From Aedes albopictus (taxonomy: Eukaryota > Arthropoda > Insecta > Diptera > Culicidae), in the NCBI RefSeq assembly GCF_035046485.1, contig NW_026917387.1:36001-100000 (forward strand): a stretch of DNA of 64,000 nt. Reading direction: 5' to 3'. The first letter of the stretch is position 1. Every line of letters starts with the position of its first letter. The notes beneath the pieces were generated by a model, which saw only the letters and a list, made by a program, of their open reading frames with translations, did no database searches and was not told where the DNA came from. A program made the translations under genes and the position numbers. Below, in pieces: positions 1-9,859 of the stretch.

Positions 1-73
1 AGACACCCCATATTAGCTGCATCTCACCAACGCACAAGTCCGTAAATACCAATCATTGCTATTTTTATTCCAA

Positions 74-1228
74 CCCGAGCAGAAGGGAACAACAACAGCA
101 TAAGAAAATGTCTTATTTTGGCAAAATAACTGAGTAATGAAATAAGTTATTTTCCTGTTATTAACATAACAAATTCTGTTATAAACTTGGCTGTCATAAG
201 CGGCAAAATAACAAAAATCATAACAAAAAAATGTTCCTGGAAGACCAATTTAATAACATGTTTTGTTAGTTCGATAACAACACAATAACAATGAATTTTG
301 GAAATATGTCAATAACAAATGTTGTTATTTTAAAGTTATTAATAACAATCCGAAAGCAAAAATAGATATGATATCAAACTAATAACATCGTAAGTAATAA
401 TGATAGGGTCTTGTACCATTTGGACAGGTGTACCTATTTTTGGCGCTTGCCGCTGTAACTAAATCAATTTCCTAAGCAACACCTATGTTATATATTAGTT
501 ACGACAGCGCAAGTTTTGGTTGTATAAAAGTTTATTTGACGTTATTCCAACACAATGTAAGAATTACGTAAAATTAACTTCTATGCAACCAAAACTTGCA
601 CTGTCGAAACTCTTATATAACACGTGTGTTGCTTGGGTTTATATCTAATTGGCACACGATAAGTTACGTACAGTATCTAACCCTATGCAAAAATTCAAAC
701 CAATTGGTTTGAAATTGACTTAGTCAAAGCATCAAGAGTCCAAAATAGGTTCACCTTCCAAAATGGTACAAGGCCCTATATGAATTACAAAACAAGCGTT
801 TAGAGCATATTAATAACCACTGCTAGTTATTATAGAAAATCATAGAAAAATGCAAGCTGAGGAAATAATCTAATAATACAAGATGTACAGAGCATATGCA
901 CGCATATACTCCCTTATTATGGAAAACAACGTAAACTAAGTTAATTTCGAATTATGTTGCTTTGATTTCAAAACTTGTTACTGTTGTGCTATTGTTGATA
1001 AGTTGATCAAAAGTACAACAATAACAAAACTTGTACTTCAACAAAATATGTTATTAAAATGTAATTTGATGAATGTATATAAATAGCTTGATTATAACAA
1101 ATTGAGATTGCCCAATAAAATTTGTCATGAAAAAGCTCAGCCTTGATAATTTAATAATAACAAAATAAGATATAAAAACAGGTTATGTGATTTCGTAGTT
1201 ATCAATTTGATATTCTCCTCTGCTCGGG
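74..1228. mobile_element. Non-autonomous inverted-repeat element (MITE-like), interrupted
   Basis: The ends form a short inverted repeat: CCCGAGCAGAAGGGA at the left and, read on the opposite strand, CCCGAGCAGAGGAGA at the right. The interior on both sides is full of TAACAAAATAAG/TTATTTTGTTAT-like words, typical of subterminal repeats in AT-rich MITEs. No open frame of transposase size is present. A second MITE (404-778) sits inside and splits it. The target duplication is unclear, so the exact ends are uncertain. The same vocabulary recurs in the element at 39,548-40,690, but the terminal repeats differ. Confidence 0.5.
404..778. mobile_element. Palindromic MITE with TA-type ends
   Basis: It starts TAGGGTCTTGTACCATT and ends with the complement, AATGGTACAAGGCCCTA, and TA is shared at both edges as a likely target duplication. 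Homology between the arms continues inward for about 60 bp. A second, inner inverted pair covers most of the remainder, with AAGTTTTGGTTG facing CAACCAAAACTT, so nearly the whole 375 bp is an imperfect palindrome. There is no coding capacity. It lies within the element at 74-1228. The TAGGG tip resembles the MITE at 9,631-9,848. Confidence 0.72.
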
Positions 1229-1374
1229 AACAGCTTCTGTATAAATAAAAAAAGCAAAAGTTGCTATGTCCTGTCTCGCGTCGCGTTCTTTGTGTATTGT
1301 CTAGGTTTTTACTTAGCACAAACCTCAAGAATTTGTTAAGCTTGATAATATTTTGTTATTGAAAACAGCACAAG

Positions 1375-4300
1375 AAAGAAGCGTAGAGCTGCAAATTATT
1401 CATAATAATAATTTCGTTAGCAAAGTAACGCTCTACTAGTTCGGGAAGTAACTAACCACTATTTCGGGATCCACACTGTACCGAAATCAATAGCTGTATG
1501 TAATTCGAATTGCCTCTAGGAAGCGTAGAGGCAACCATAAGGCAACAGCTGAAGACCCCTCTCTGCAGTGCTGAGTAGAGCAATTCAAGAAGTGCCATCG
1601 GGTTGCGAGCGCAGTAAAAATATATGGCAGTAGTTTAGCAGTAATAACAATTATAATCGTAAAAATATCATGTACGAGTTAGCGGTGGTAATCCAGTTTC
1701 TGGCGCGTAAAGTTGTTCGCAACGATGAGGAAGAGACGACTTGGTGGACTTGGTGGAGGGAGTATAAAATATCGCACACTTCATAACACATGGCCTAGGC
1801 TGTAGGGCTCTGTAGGATGATAGCTGAGGAGGCGCATTCTTTGTTCCTCGCGCGCAGATGATTGGAACCTATTGGAACGAGCCTCTCCCTCTGAGCTAGT
1901 TTGCAGCATAATTAGCAGCGGTGGCGGGCGGTGTGACGACGTCGTCGTCGTTGATCGGGTAGGTAATGACAACGCGAACTAGCTGACTCTATTTATTGAA
2001 CTGGCAACAGGTGTTTCGTGCCGGTTTAAGGCCTGAGACTCTCGACGACGGCTCGATACGGGTGGAAATCGATTTCAAGCTGGATGGTTGCTGTTACTGT
2101 TGCTGCTGGGGCTGTGTGGCATCAGCCGGTCGTTGGTCGTCTCTCAAGGCACAGTTTACGATAAATTGAAGCTAATTACTAACATGCGGTGCGGTTGGGA
2201 GCAGTCGTCGCTGTGGTATGCTCAGCTGTTCTCTACAGGCTCTACTAGACGCGTTTCGTTTCGTTTCGTCCGTCGTCGCCGTGGGTAGGTAGGATGGTTC
2301 GTCGTCGGTTGGTTGTTGGGTTGCCAACTGGCTGACTGACTGGCTAGCAGCAATCGATTGATATGGTTGTGGGAAATAGTTGTCGATTGCTGCGCTATAG
2401 GTCGTCATGCGGCATAGTGATGGCCCCTTTGCTACCGACCGACCCTACGATGTGAAGTCATATCGTGCAGCTGGTGTTGCAATTTTTATGCTTGCTTGTG
2501 CGAATTTCAACCGATCGATGTCGTAAAACGCAGCCGTCGTCGTCCATTACATCAGAGCTGAATCTAGCCCAGCGTTGGGTTTAAGCTTTGGGGGTTCCAA
2601 AGGTATAGACGTCTAGCAATTGACATGATTGTACTTAGTGATACTTCTTGCGAAAAATCAAAGTTTAAACTATCTACCCGGCTTTCACTATTGCAATATC
2701 TATAAAAATTAGCAACAGTATTTGACTAAGATTCTGCAGCCTTTCTCAGCACTACCTCAAGAGTTCCTTTGCAAGTTATGTCAAAAAAGGATTGGAAACT
2801 CTTCCACGAAAACTAATGAAAATCCCTTTTGGATTTTACTTTGAAAATTACTGTACGTGACTCACATACTTACACTCTACGTCTACTCAAAGGTGTCACG
2901 GAAAGTTGAACCTTTGAGTTGACACACATTGATGATTTGTTGAAGATTCTAAGATTCATACAAAACCTCGTATGTTCTAATCGCTTTTCTTTCCCTTTCG
3001 TCTATTTTCAGGTGAGCGTTCATATTTTGTCCATAAAGTTGCTGGTGAGACCAAGCTGCAAACCTTTTCCGTTGATTTTCAACAAATCCTCTACCTGGTT
3101 CCCTCGATGTAAGTGTCCATTTCGCGCCAAAGCGCCCTTTTATGAACTGGAGCGAAGTATCTCGCCCCGTCAAGCTTTCACTCGGCGTAAATAATCGCCA
3201 TCTCCATATATCAGTTTGTTTGATAAACCTTTTACCATTCATGATCGTTGCGCGTTGTTGTATTGTTTGGAACTGGGCCCTCGAAAGGGCTTCCCTCCGT
3301 ATTCCCGACAAACCAGTCAGTCACTCAGTGGAGTGATTAAAGATTCACATAAAGTTCACTGTGGAACGAGCCTACCACCACCTGCCATCAATTTCGGTGA
3401 TTATGCTTCTGATAGTTTTGGACGTGCTTCGAATGCTTCCAAATATGACAGCAGCAGATAGCGTTCGTCTACACGGCTTAGGCCCCGGGGTCGGCCGTAA
3501 AAAATGAATTATGAATCATAATAGTTTTGATCACATCGCATCGCGGGGCGCTGCTGTGTTTTGGGCCGCGTTTTTGGATGCGCGCGTGGTAAATGAAAAC
3601 ATTTTCACCCATGCCCCACCATGTCATACCTATTCAATGGGTGCCTCCTAGCTATAGGGGCACGTCCGAGGGGTTTTGAGGTGAGGTGAACCTACTTCTC
3701 TAAAAGCTGCGAAACAACAACAACATAAACAGCAACGCACTCACTCATACAGCTGAGAAGGGGGGCTTGTTTTCCGGGGGAGTTATTATCATAAAAATGG
3801 TAGATTTATATCGATGGACGTGTGCCATCGTGTTTTGGCGTCATCATCATCATCAACGGGTTCGTGGAAGCCAGCCAACCAAGGGGGCAGCCAGGCGGCG
3901 ATGGCGATGGAAGGGACTTGAACCGATATTATCGCGGAGTGACATACACGTTTGTCACCGCGTGCTCGGGTATGATGGTGATATGGCCATTAAAAATTTA
4001 TGATTGGGCGTCGAAAAACCAATCCACGCAGATGGATGGTGTCGATTTAATGCGTAGTACTGTGGGTTATTGCGGGAAGCGAGCGGGGGGATCTGCCTGC
4101 TGGAGGGAAAACAGGAAGGGTTTTCCATCAGTACGGCCGTTAAACATGGGAGGAATATGGGTTTGTTTTCGAGGGTTATGGGTTATAGCGGTGTGAAAAT
4201 ACGATATGGGACCCTGATGTCCAAACTCCTTCTTCTGCTTGGCTTTTTTTTCTCCACTGGGGCGAAGCATTCTCGGCGATGTGATATATTAGTAAGTCCA

Positions 4301-4440
4301 CAGTTATTATCCGAGAGCATTCATTGCCAATTGTTTAACAAACATTTAAAAATAGTATCTCTTAGACCGTTTCCGTACGACTGTATGTCTGCCCTGAAAG
4401 AGAAGATTCCGTCGAAACAACCACAACTAATCCCTAGTCA
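1375..4440. other. Apparently single-copy non-coding DNA
   Basis: Base composition is mixed, with GC-richer patches and short CTG, CGT and CATCAT runs (for example near 2,090, 2,220 and 3,840). Open frames are short, mostly lack an ATG in a good context and show no recognisable domain. A small perfect inverted word, TTATGAATCATAA, lies near 3,508-3,520. I see no exon with convincing splice sites. It is best read as intronic or intergenic DNA. Confidence 0.5.
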
Positions 4441-4451
4441 ACCAGTGCTCG

Positions 4452-4570
4452 TATAAGATGTTGAATAAGATGTTAAGGTGGAGGCGATATGTGTACATTT
4501 TACATGTGCCCAAATGGAGGCATGCACGTTTATGGCCTCCACTTTATCATCTTATGCCACATCTTATGCG
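4452..4570. repeat. Short imperfect inverted repeat
   Basis: The left arm contains TAAGATGTTAAGGTGGAGGC and the right arm contains GCCTCCACTTTATCATCTTA, which pair with about three mismatches over 20 bp. Extra copies of the ATAAGATG word flank both arms. It may be a small MITE or a relic of one. No target duplication is clear. Confidence 0.45.
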
Positions 4571-4749
4571 ATTACTGGTTGTCTGGGTCCACATTAATTG
4601 GCGACGATATACGTTCATTGGTAGAATAAAAATAACGCTTTATGACTTCAAGTGATATCTTATGCGATTTATAGTGTACAACTGGCAAAAATAACCAAGC
4701 GAAGTATGTATAACCATCGTAGTATGAGATTTTGAGAATACTTTATACG

Positions 4750-6019
4750 GGGTAACTCTCGCTGAGATCGGCCCACTATTTACACCTTGTCTTCAAAAAT
4801 GTTTAAGGTGCCGGTTTCTGAAAGCCCTCGCTAAAAAAGTAAGAAAAATGCATTTGGTTACTCAAATTGATGTACCCCCCGTTAGTTAAAGCCACAAAAA
4901 TTTTTGCAGACCCCTCGATTTTGGTCAAATGGTGGCTCACTTAAAACGTTATAACTCGAAAGTTTCTCCTAAAACCACCTCGAAACGAAATGTTGTTGAA
5001 AAGAGGAAAAAAAGAGCTACTATTTACAATAATGAAAAATTGGGTCGGCCATATTGATTTTGGCCGCCATCTTGGATTTTTATACCAAAATATTTTTTTC
5101 GCCATGAGGGCAACCACCGATTTTCAAAATTTTTGCATCAATTGAAAGCTGAGGTATTTATACATAACATTTCAAAAAATTAAAGATGTCTTTTTCTTCT
5201 ATCAAAAGTTATCTGCAGTTTTGTAAATTAAGCCACGTTTTCTCCATACATTTCCATGCGCACCGGCAACGACATGCAACAGCATCCGAGTTTACGCCTG
5301 CATGTATACACAAAGGCGCGTGCCGCAAAATTTGGCCAAATCTGAGGGTCGTTTCCGTTTTTGACTGTTTCTCAATGATGCGGGCATTGTTTTCATAACT
5401 TTTATAGTGTTTTGAAAAGCTTAAACCTTCAGTTTTCCATTCGTGGACTTAGAATTTAAATTCTTGTTCGTAAACACTGCGAAATAACGCTGCATTTATG
5501 TAAACGGCCGGCACCGGGCCCAGTGTTCAAAAGTGGCATAATTTACAAAACGGCAGAAAACTTTTGAAAAAAAAAAAAGACATCTCTAATTTTTTGATAT
5601 GTTATGTATAAATGTCTCAGCTTTCAATTGATGCAAAAATTTTGAAAATCGGTGGTTGCCCTCATGGTGAATAAAGTGATTTGGTATAAAAATCCAAGAT
5701 GGCGGCCAAAATCAATATGGCCGACCCAACTTTTTATTATTGTAAATAGTAGCTCTTTTTTTCCTCTTTTCAACAACATTTCGTTTCGAGGTGGTTTTGG
5801 AGAAAAATTCGAGTTATAACGATTTAAGTGAGCCACCATTTAACCAAAATCGAGAGGTCTGCAAAAATTGTTGTGGCTTTAACTAACGGGGGGTCCATCC
5901 ATTTGAGTAACCAAATGCATTTTTCTTACTTCTTTAGCGAGGACTTCCAGAAAATCTACACCTTAAACATTTTTGAGGACAAGGTGTAAATAGTGGGCCG
6001 GTCTCAGCGAGAATTACCC
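4750..6019. mobile_element. Foldback element with 487-bp arms
   Basis: Two arms, 4,750-5,236 and 5,533-6,019, are reverse complements along their whole length with scattered mismatches. The outer tips are GGGTAACTCTCGCTGAG and GGGTAATTCTCGCTGAG. Shared landmarks include the GGCCGCCATCTTGGATTTT and TTTCGTTTCGAGGTGG words in opposite orientation. A 296-bp unrelated spacer lies between the arms. The trinucleotide ACG flanks both ends and may be a 3-bp target duplication. There is no transposase frame, and the short frames within the arms mirror each other. A transcript through it could fold into a long double-stranded hairpin. Confidence 0.8.
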
Positions 6020-6810
6020 ACGGTTGTATGAGAAGGTACTCTAATAATCACAATGGTCTTGAAATTCATTCGCAAAAATCTGACTTTGCTACTGAATATT
6101 CTCATTATCTGTTTTTAGAAAGTGGAGAGGCCGGATTGATCATTCTATCAACCCTCTTATACCAAATCCCACCTTGAGGCGGGTTAGGTATAGTTTGGGC
6201 AGTTTTGTATTTTTTGTATCCTAGGAAATAAAAAGCTATTTTTCCTTATTTTTGGCTAATAGTTTGGACTGCTAGTCTGCATTTCTCAAAATGGTTTTGG
6301 TGTCTTTTAAAACACATTAATATTTCTTTTAAATTGTCTATTTTTTTTTATTTTGATCACAATTGTCATTTTCTTTTTTATCACAACAATTTACGTATTA
6401 TAATTTTTTTCAAATCGTTCTATAACTTGAACTAGAATGAATACATTGATGAATACACTTAAAAAATATATAAACAGACTGTGAAAATCCTGATCAGCAG
6501 AAGTTTTTGAAAAAGTTATTAAATAGTTAATGACTAACCCGCTAGGTAACCTGTCCTGAAAAATCGAAGTTCGAAAAGTCAAAGGATTCAACCCTAAAAT
6601 GGAAGATATTCATCTTTGAAACATTTTTATGGAACATTTAAATTTTCTCAAAAATCATTTAGAGGTTCCGCCATAGCGATTTCTGAAAATCATTAAAAAT
6701 CTTCACTTGTTTTATCATTATCCACATTGTCGAAAATAAAATATAAAAAACTAATTGTTATGAGAGTTTTCATATATTTTTTTCAAGTTTACTCTGGCAT
6801 AATGATTTTT
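6020..6810. other. AT-rich non-coding DNA
   Basis: It consists mainly of A/T runs and short degenerate frames. A small GC-richer patch near 6,110-6,190 has no recognised identity. I see no gene, RNA or clear repeat boundary here. Confidence 0.4.
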
Positions 6811-6983
6811 TTATCTGTATTAACGAGATTTTTAGCCCTAGGCTAGTTCATCTCGGGACCCACGCTATACTTCCCTTCCGAAGGAAGAACTCACATTCTG
6901 CGAGTTTGTCGGGACTGGGATTCGATCCCTGGTCCTCGGCGTGATAGTCTAGTGTTCCAATCATCACACCAGGTCCGCTCTAC
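6811..6983 (-). mobile_element. tRNA-derived SINE, minus strand
   Basis: Read on the minus strand, it begins with a tRNA-like head. A B box, GGATCGAATCC, lies at the complement of 6,918-6,928, and an A-box-like TGGTGTGATGATTGG is upstream. The tail, read on the plus strand, contains TTAACGAGATTTTTAGCCCTAGG and CTCGGGACCCACGC. The same tail recurs as a fragment at 25,855-25,915, so this is a dispersed family. I recall similar sequences as common in Aedes, but no family name can be fixed here. The head does not look like a functional tRNA gene. Confidence 0.65.
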
Positions 6984-7249
6984 TATGATTTTTTAAATAA
7001 TTTTTAGAATTAAATGATTTTTTTTAAGAAATTCAAAATGTTCAAAAAAAGATTCAAATATGTTTATCTTTCATGTAAGAGTTGAGCACCTTCAATTTTA
7101 GAGCATCTTTTTGTTTTTTTGAAAGCCTACTGCTGGTAGAACAGTAAAAAAGTAGAAATAAATAATAAAATTTTGATTCTGAAGATTTTAAAGGACTAGA
7201 AAAGTACCGTTTCCGTAAATATTGCGCAAGTGACAAAAGGTATCTTGGT

Positions 7250-7385
7250 AGGTGTTGTGTGTTCTATTTGGCTAAAACGGCTGCCTATCAAATTCAGAGT
7301 TGTGGGTTCAAATTCTACCGGTACGACATTTTTTCCACAAATTTATCTCTCAATTTGTCATTTAACATAAAAGCATATCAAAAGG
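7250..7385 (+). mobile_element. tRNA-like SINE-type repeat (copy 1 of family)
   Basis: An A-box-like TGGCTAAAACG lies at 7,269-7,279 and a B-box-like GGTTCAAATTC at 7,305-7,315. The following tail (TTTTTCCACAAATTTATCTC, then CAATTTGTCA) matches the tails beside the tRNA-like modules at 25,560-25,745 and in both arms at 57,274-57,860. The head is diverged and is not expected to fold as a working tRNA. Confidence 0.55.
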
Positions 7386-7800
7386 CTCCCAGAACTGGCG
7401 ACGGTGATTTGGATGACTTTGGAAGAAGCGCAGGCTAGCCGAAGACTATTTTTTCTCGAACTTTTTATTTTTCTTTGATTTTTAAAACAAGCAAAACGAT
7501 GTAATTTTGATATTTCAATTCCAAAAATGGATTCCAATTACATGGACCAATAAAAAAAACATATATATTATTTTTCGTATATTCAAACGTTCTTATGGAA
7601 CAACAACTACGAGAAATATAAATAAAAAGAATGTTAGGACCTTGAAAAATGTTATTTGAGATTCTTTCTCTACTGTTTTACTGTTTCAGTAAAAATGATC
7701 AATTATTTTTCAGACCCTGAGTAACATTTCAGAACAACCATTTTTTTCATTTATTTATTTTCTTCTTGAAACATACAGTTACTTAAAAAACGGTTTGATA
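7386..7800. other. AT-rich non-coding DNA
   Basis: This is A/T-rich sequence with no significant frame. No repeat boundary could be set. Nothing else was seen. Confidence 0.35.
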
Positions 7801-8758
7801 CAGTAGGGGATTTTTTTTTATTATCGGACAAATTGTGCCGAAGGGTCTCAGATTTTAATGAAACTTTTTTCCACAGGTAGGGCTCATAGATATATGCACA
7901 AAAAAAAATAGAAAAAATCAGGGTCGCCTATTTACCCCGAAAACTCTTTGCAATGCTTAAATCGCTGAAATTTTTGCAATGCATTTTTTTCATTTTGGAG
8001 TTATGGCCAATTTTGTTGAAAAATGTCCCAATGTGTCATATAAGCCTTTTCTTTGAAAAATCATTACTCAAGAACGAAGCTTCGTAGAAACTAAGTTTTT
8101 TTTTATGAAAATTAAAGCAAATTGTCTGAGGAATCACAAACAAAATTAAGTGGAAAAAGTTTTCCACGAATTTTTTTACCGTTGAGAAAATTTGTAAAGA
8201 AAAGCCGGAAAAACTATGCCCGAACTTGCGGAAAACTTTCAAAAAAATATATTTTTGAGAAGATAATTTTATAAGCTTTGATCGCTGAAATTTTAGGAAT
8301 GCACTTTTTTTCTTTCCTGAGTTATGGTCAATTTTGTGAAAAAAGTGCATTCCAAAAATTTCAGCGATTGAAGCTTATGCAATAACCATCTCAAAAATAT
8401 TTTTTTGATAATTTTCCTCGAGTATGGGCATAGTTTTTTCAGCTTTTCTTTTTGAATTTTCTCAACTATGGAAAACATTTTCCAGTACATATTTTTTTTC
8501 TGAGAAAATTTGCTTTCATTATCTAAAAAAACTTTGTTTCTATGATGCTTCGTTCTTGAGTTATGATTTTTCAAAGAAAGTAGTGTCAGGGGAAAACAAA
8601 AAAAAATTCACCTGAGTTTTCCGGGAAAATAGGCGACCCTGAGTTTTTCTCAATTTTTTTTTGTTCATATATCTCTGAGCCATGCCTGTGGAAAAAGTTA
8701 CTTGAAAACCTGAGGCCCTTCGGCCCAAACACGTACGGTATTAAAAAAATGCCCAGTA
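7801..8758. mobile_element. Second long foldback element
   Basis: The left arm (about 7,801-8,310) and right arm (about 8,339-8,758) are reverse complements. Landmarks in opposite orientation include CCGAAGGG, TTTTTCCACAGG, CAGGGTCGCCTATTT, AAAAACTATGCCC and the central AAAAAAGTGCATTCC. The loop is under 30 bp, so this is almost a perfect foldback, with the left arm longer by indels. The outer tips read CAGTAGGGGATTTTTTTT and TACTGGGCATTTTTTT. It has no coding capacity and is unrelated to the foldback at 4,750-6,019. Confidence 0.72.
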
Positions 8759-9630
8759 ATAAAATTTAAAATATAAATTAAAAACAAGTAAAAGTGCATG
8801 TAGAATATGTTTTTGTAATAAACAGATTCAAAAATTTTTTTTTCAGTTTATTTTGTAAACCAAGGAAAAAAAATAAAAAATATTGGATTTTTTTGTTGAT
8901 GGCCCATTTGGAAAATTCAGGGGCTGAAGTTACCTGAGAACGGACATGGGGATTCTCTCAGCTTTTGCAGCAGCGAAAACAAGTTTGCCTCAACTTTAGA
9001 CGGTTTCGGTTTATTTTAAACCTTCTTCAGGGGATTCTAAAATAGAAGAGGGGGGGGGGGGGGGTCAAAATAAAATTAAACAAAATATCTCAAAGTTTGT
9101 TCCAGTTTTTTTTTTCCTAGTTCGGTCAAATGGCATGCTGAGGTTTAAAAAATATGTATTCTCTTAAATTGTCCTGAGAAAATTACGTTTAATTTTTAGT
9201 TTTTAGAAACAAATGTACAATTCCGGCAAAATTTTCAAAAAATATTCTACAGGAGAAACCGGCTAAATTCTTAATTTTTCCAAAATTGCTGAATGCATTT
9301 TGAAAAGCCGAATTTCTATAATATTATTCTCTTAGGTTAATGTCCAAACATTAGGTTTAAGTATTTTCGGCTACATTTTCTGATAAGTAATGATCACCAT
9401 AACGTATGTCACGGTCGCCATATCGTCTTGTCATGAAAATTTTTTGCAAGATTATAACGTATGATTTCGAAAAACTTTGAATCTCTTCCGAGAGTCGGTT
9501 TCAACACAATTTAAAAAAGATAAAATTTTAAAAGCAGACATTTTCCAGTACTTTTACGGAAGTGGTTATCAGTCCTCCGTCTTAGGTTTCATCAAGCTGA
9601 ATCCCACCAAACCGCTTCATTATATTGTGG
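8759..9630. other. AT-rich non-coding DNA with a G homopolymer
   Basis: The stretch is AT-rich with an uninterrupted run of about 14 G at 9,049-9,063. The segment near 9,000-9,040 (CGGTTTCGGTTTATTTTAAA, then CCTTCTTCAGGGG) resembles a dispersed-repeat end seen elsewhere in the window, but no boundaries can be set. No gene was seen. Confidence 0.4.
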
Positions 9631-9848
9631 TAGGGTATCGCGCCACTTGGGTGGTGGCTTCTATATTCGTCTGTTTTTCACTATAACTCAGTCAATTTTG
9701 AACCAATTGACTTGAAATGTTGTACACGGGTAGATACTATACCTATCTCACCACATTCCAAAAGGTGTGTCAATTGGTTCAAATTTGACTGAGTTATAGT
9801 GAAAACACACGAATATAGAAGCCACCGCCCAAGTGGCGCGATTCCCTA
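9631..9848. mobile_element. Palindromic MITE, 218 bp
   Basis: The two arms, each about 85 bp, are reverse complements with few mismatches. The left begins TAGGGTATCGCGCCACTTGG and the right, on the other strand, begins TAGGGAATCGCGCCACTTGG. Both contain GTGGCTTCTATATTCG and AACTCAGTCAA. The terminal TA at each end fits a TA target duplication. The central 45 bp are unpaired. It has no open frame of interest. Confidence 0.78.
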
Positions 9849-9859
9849 TTACACTCAAG

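Noticed and set aside
2088..2288. Leucine-rich start resembling a signal peptide
   Set aside because: The frame starts at TTG, the leucines come from a CTG/TTG simple run, and nothing downstream is recognisable.
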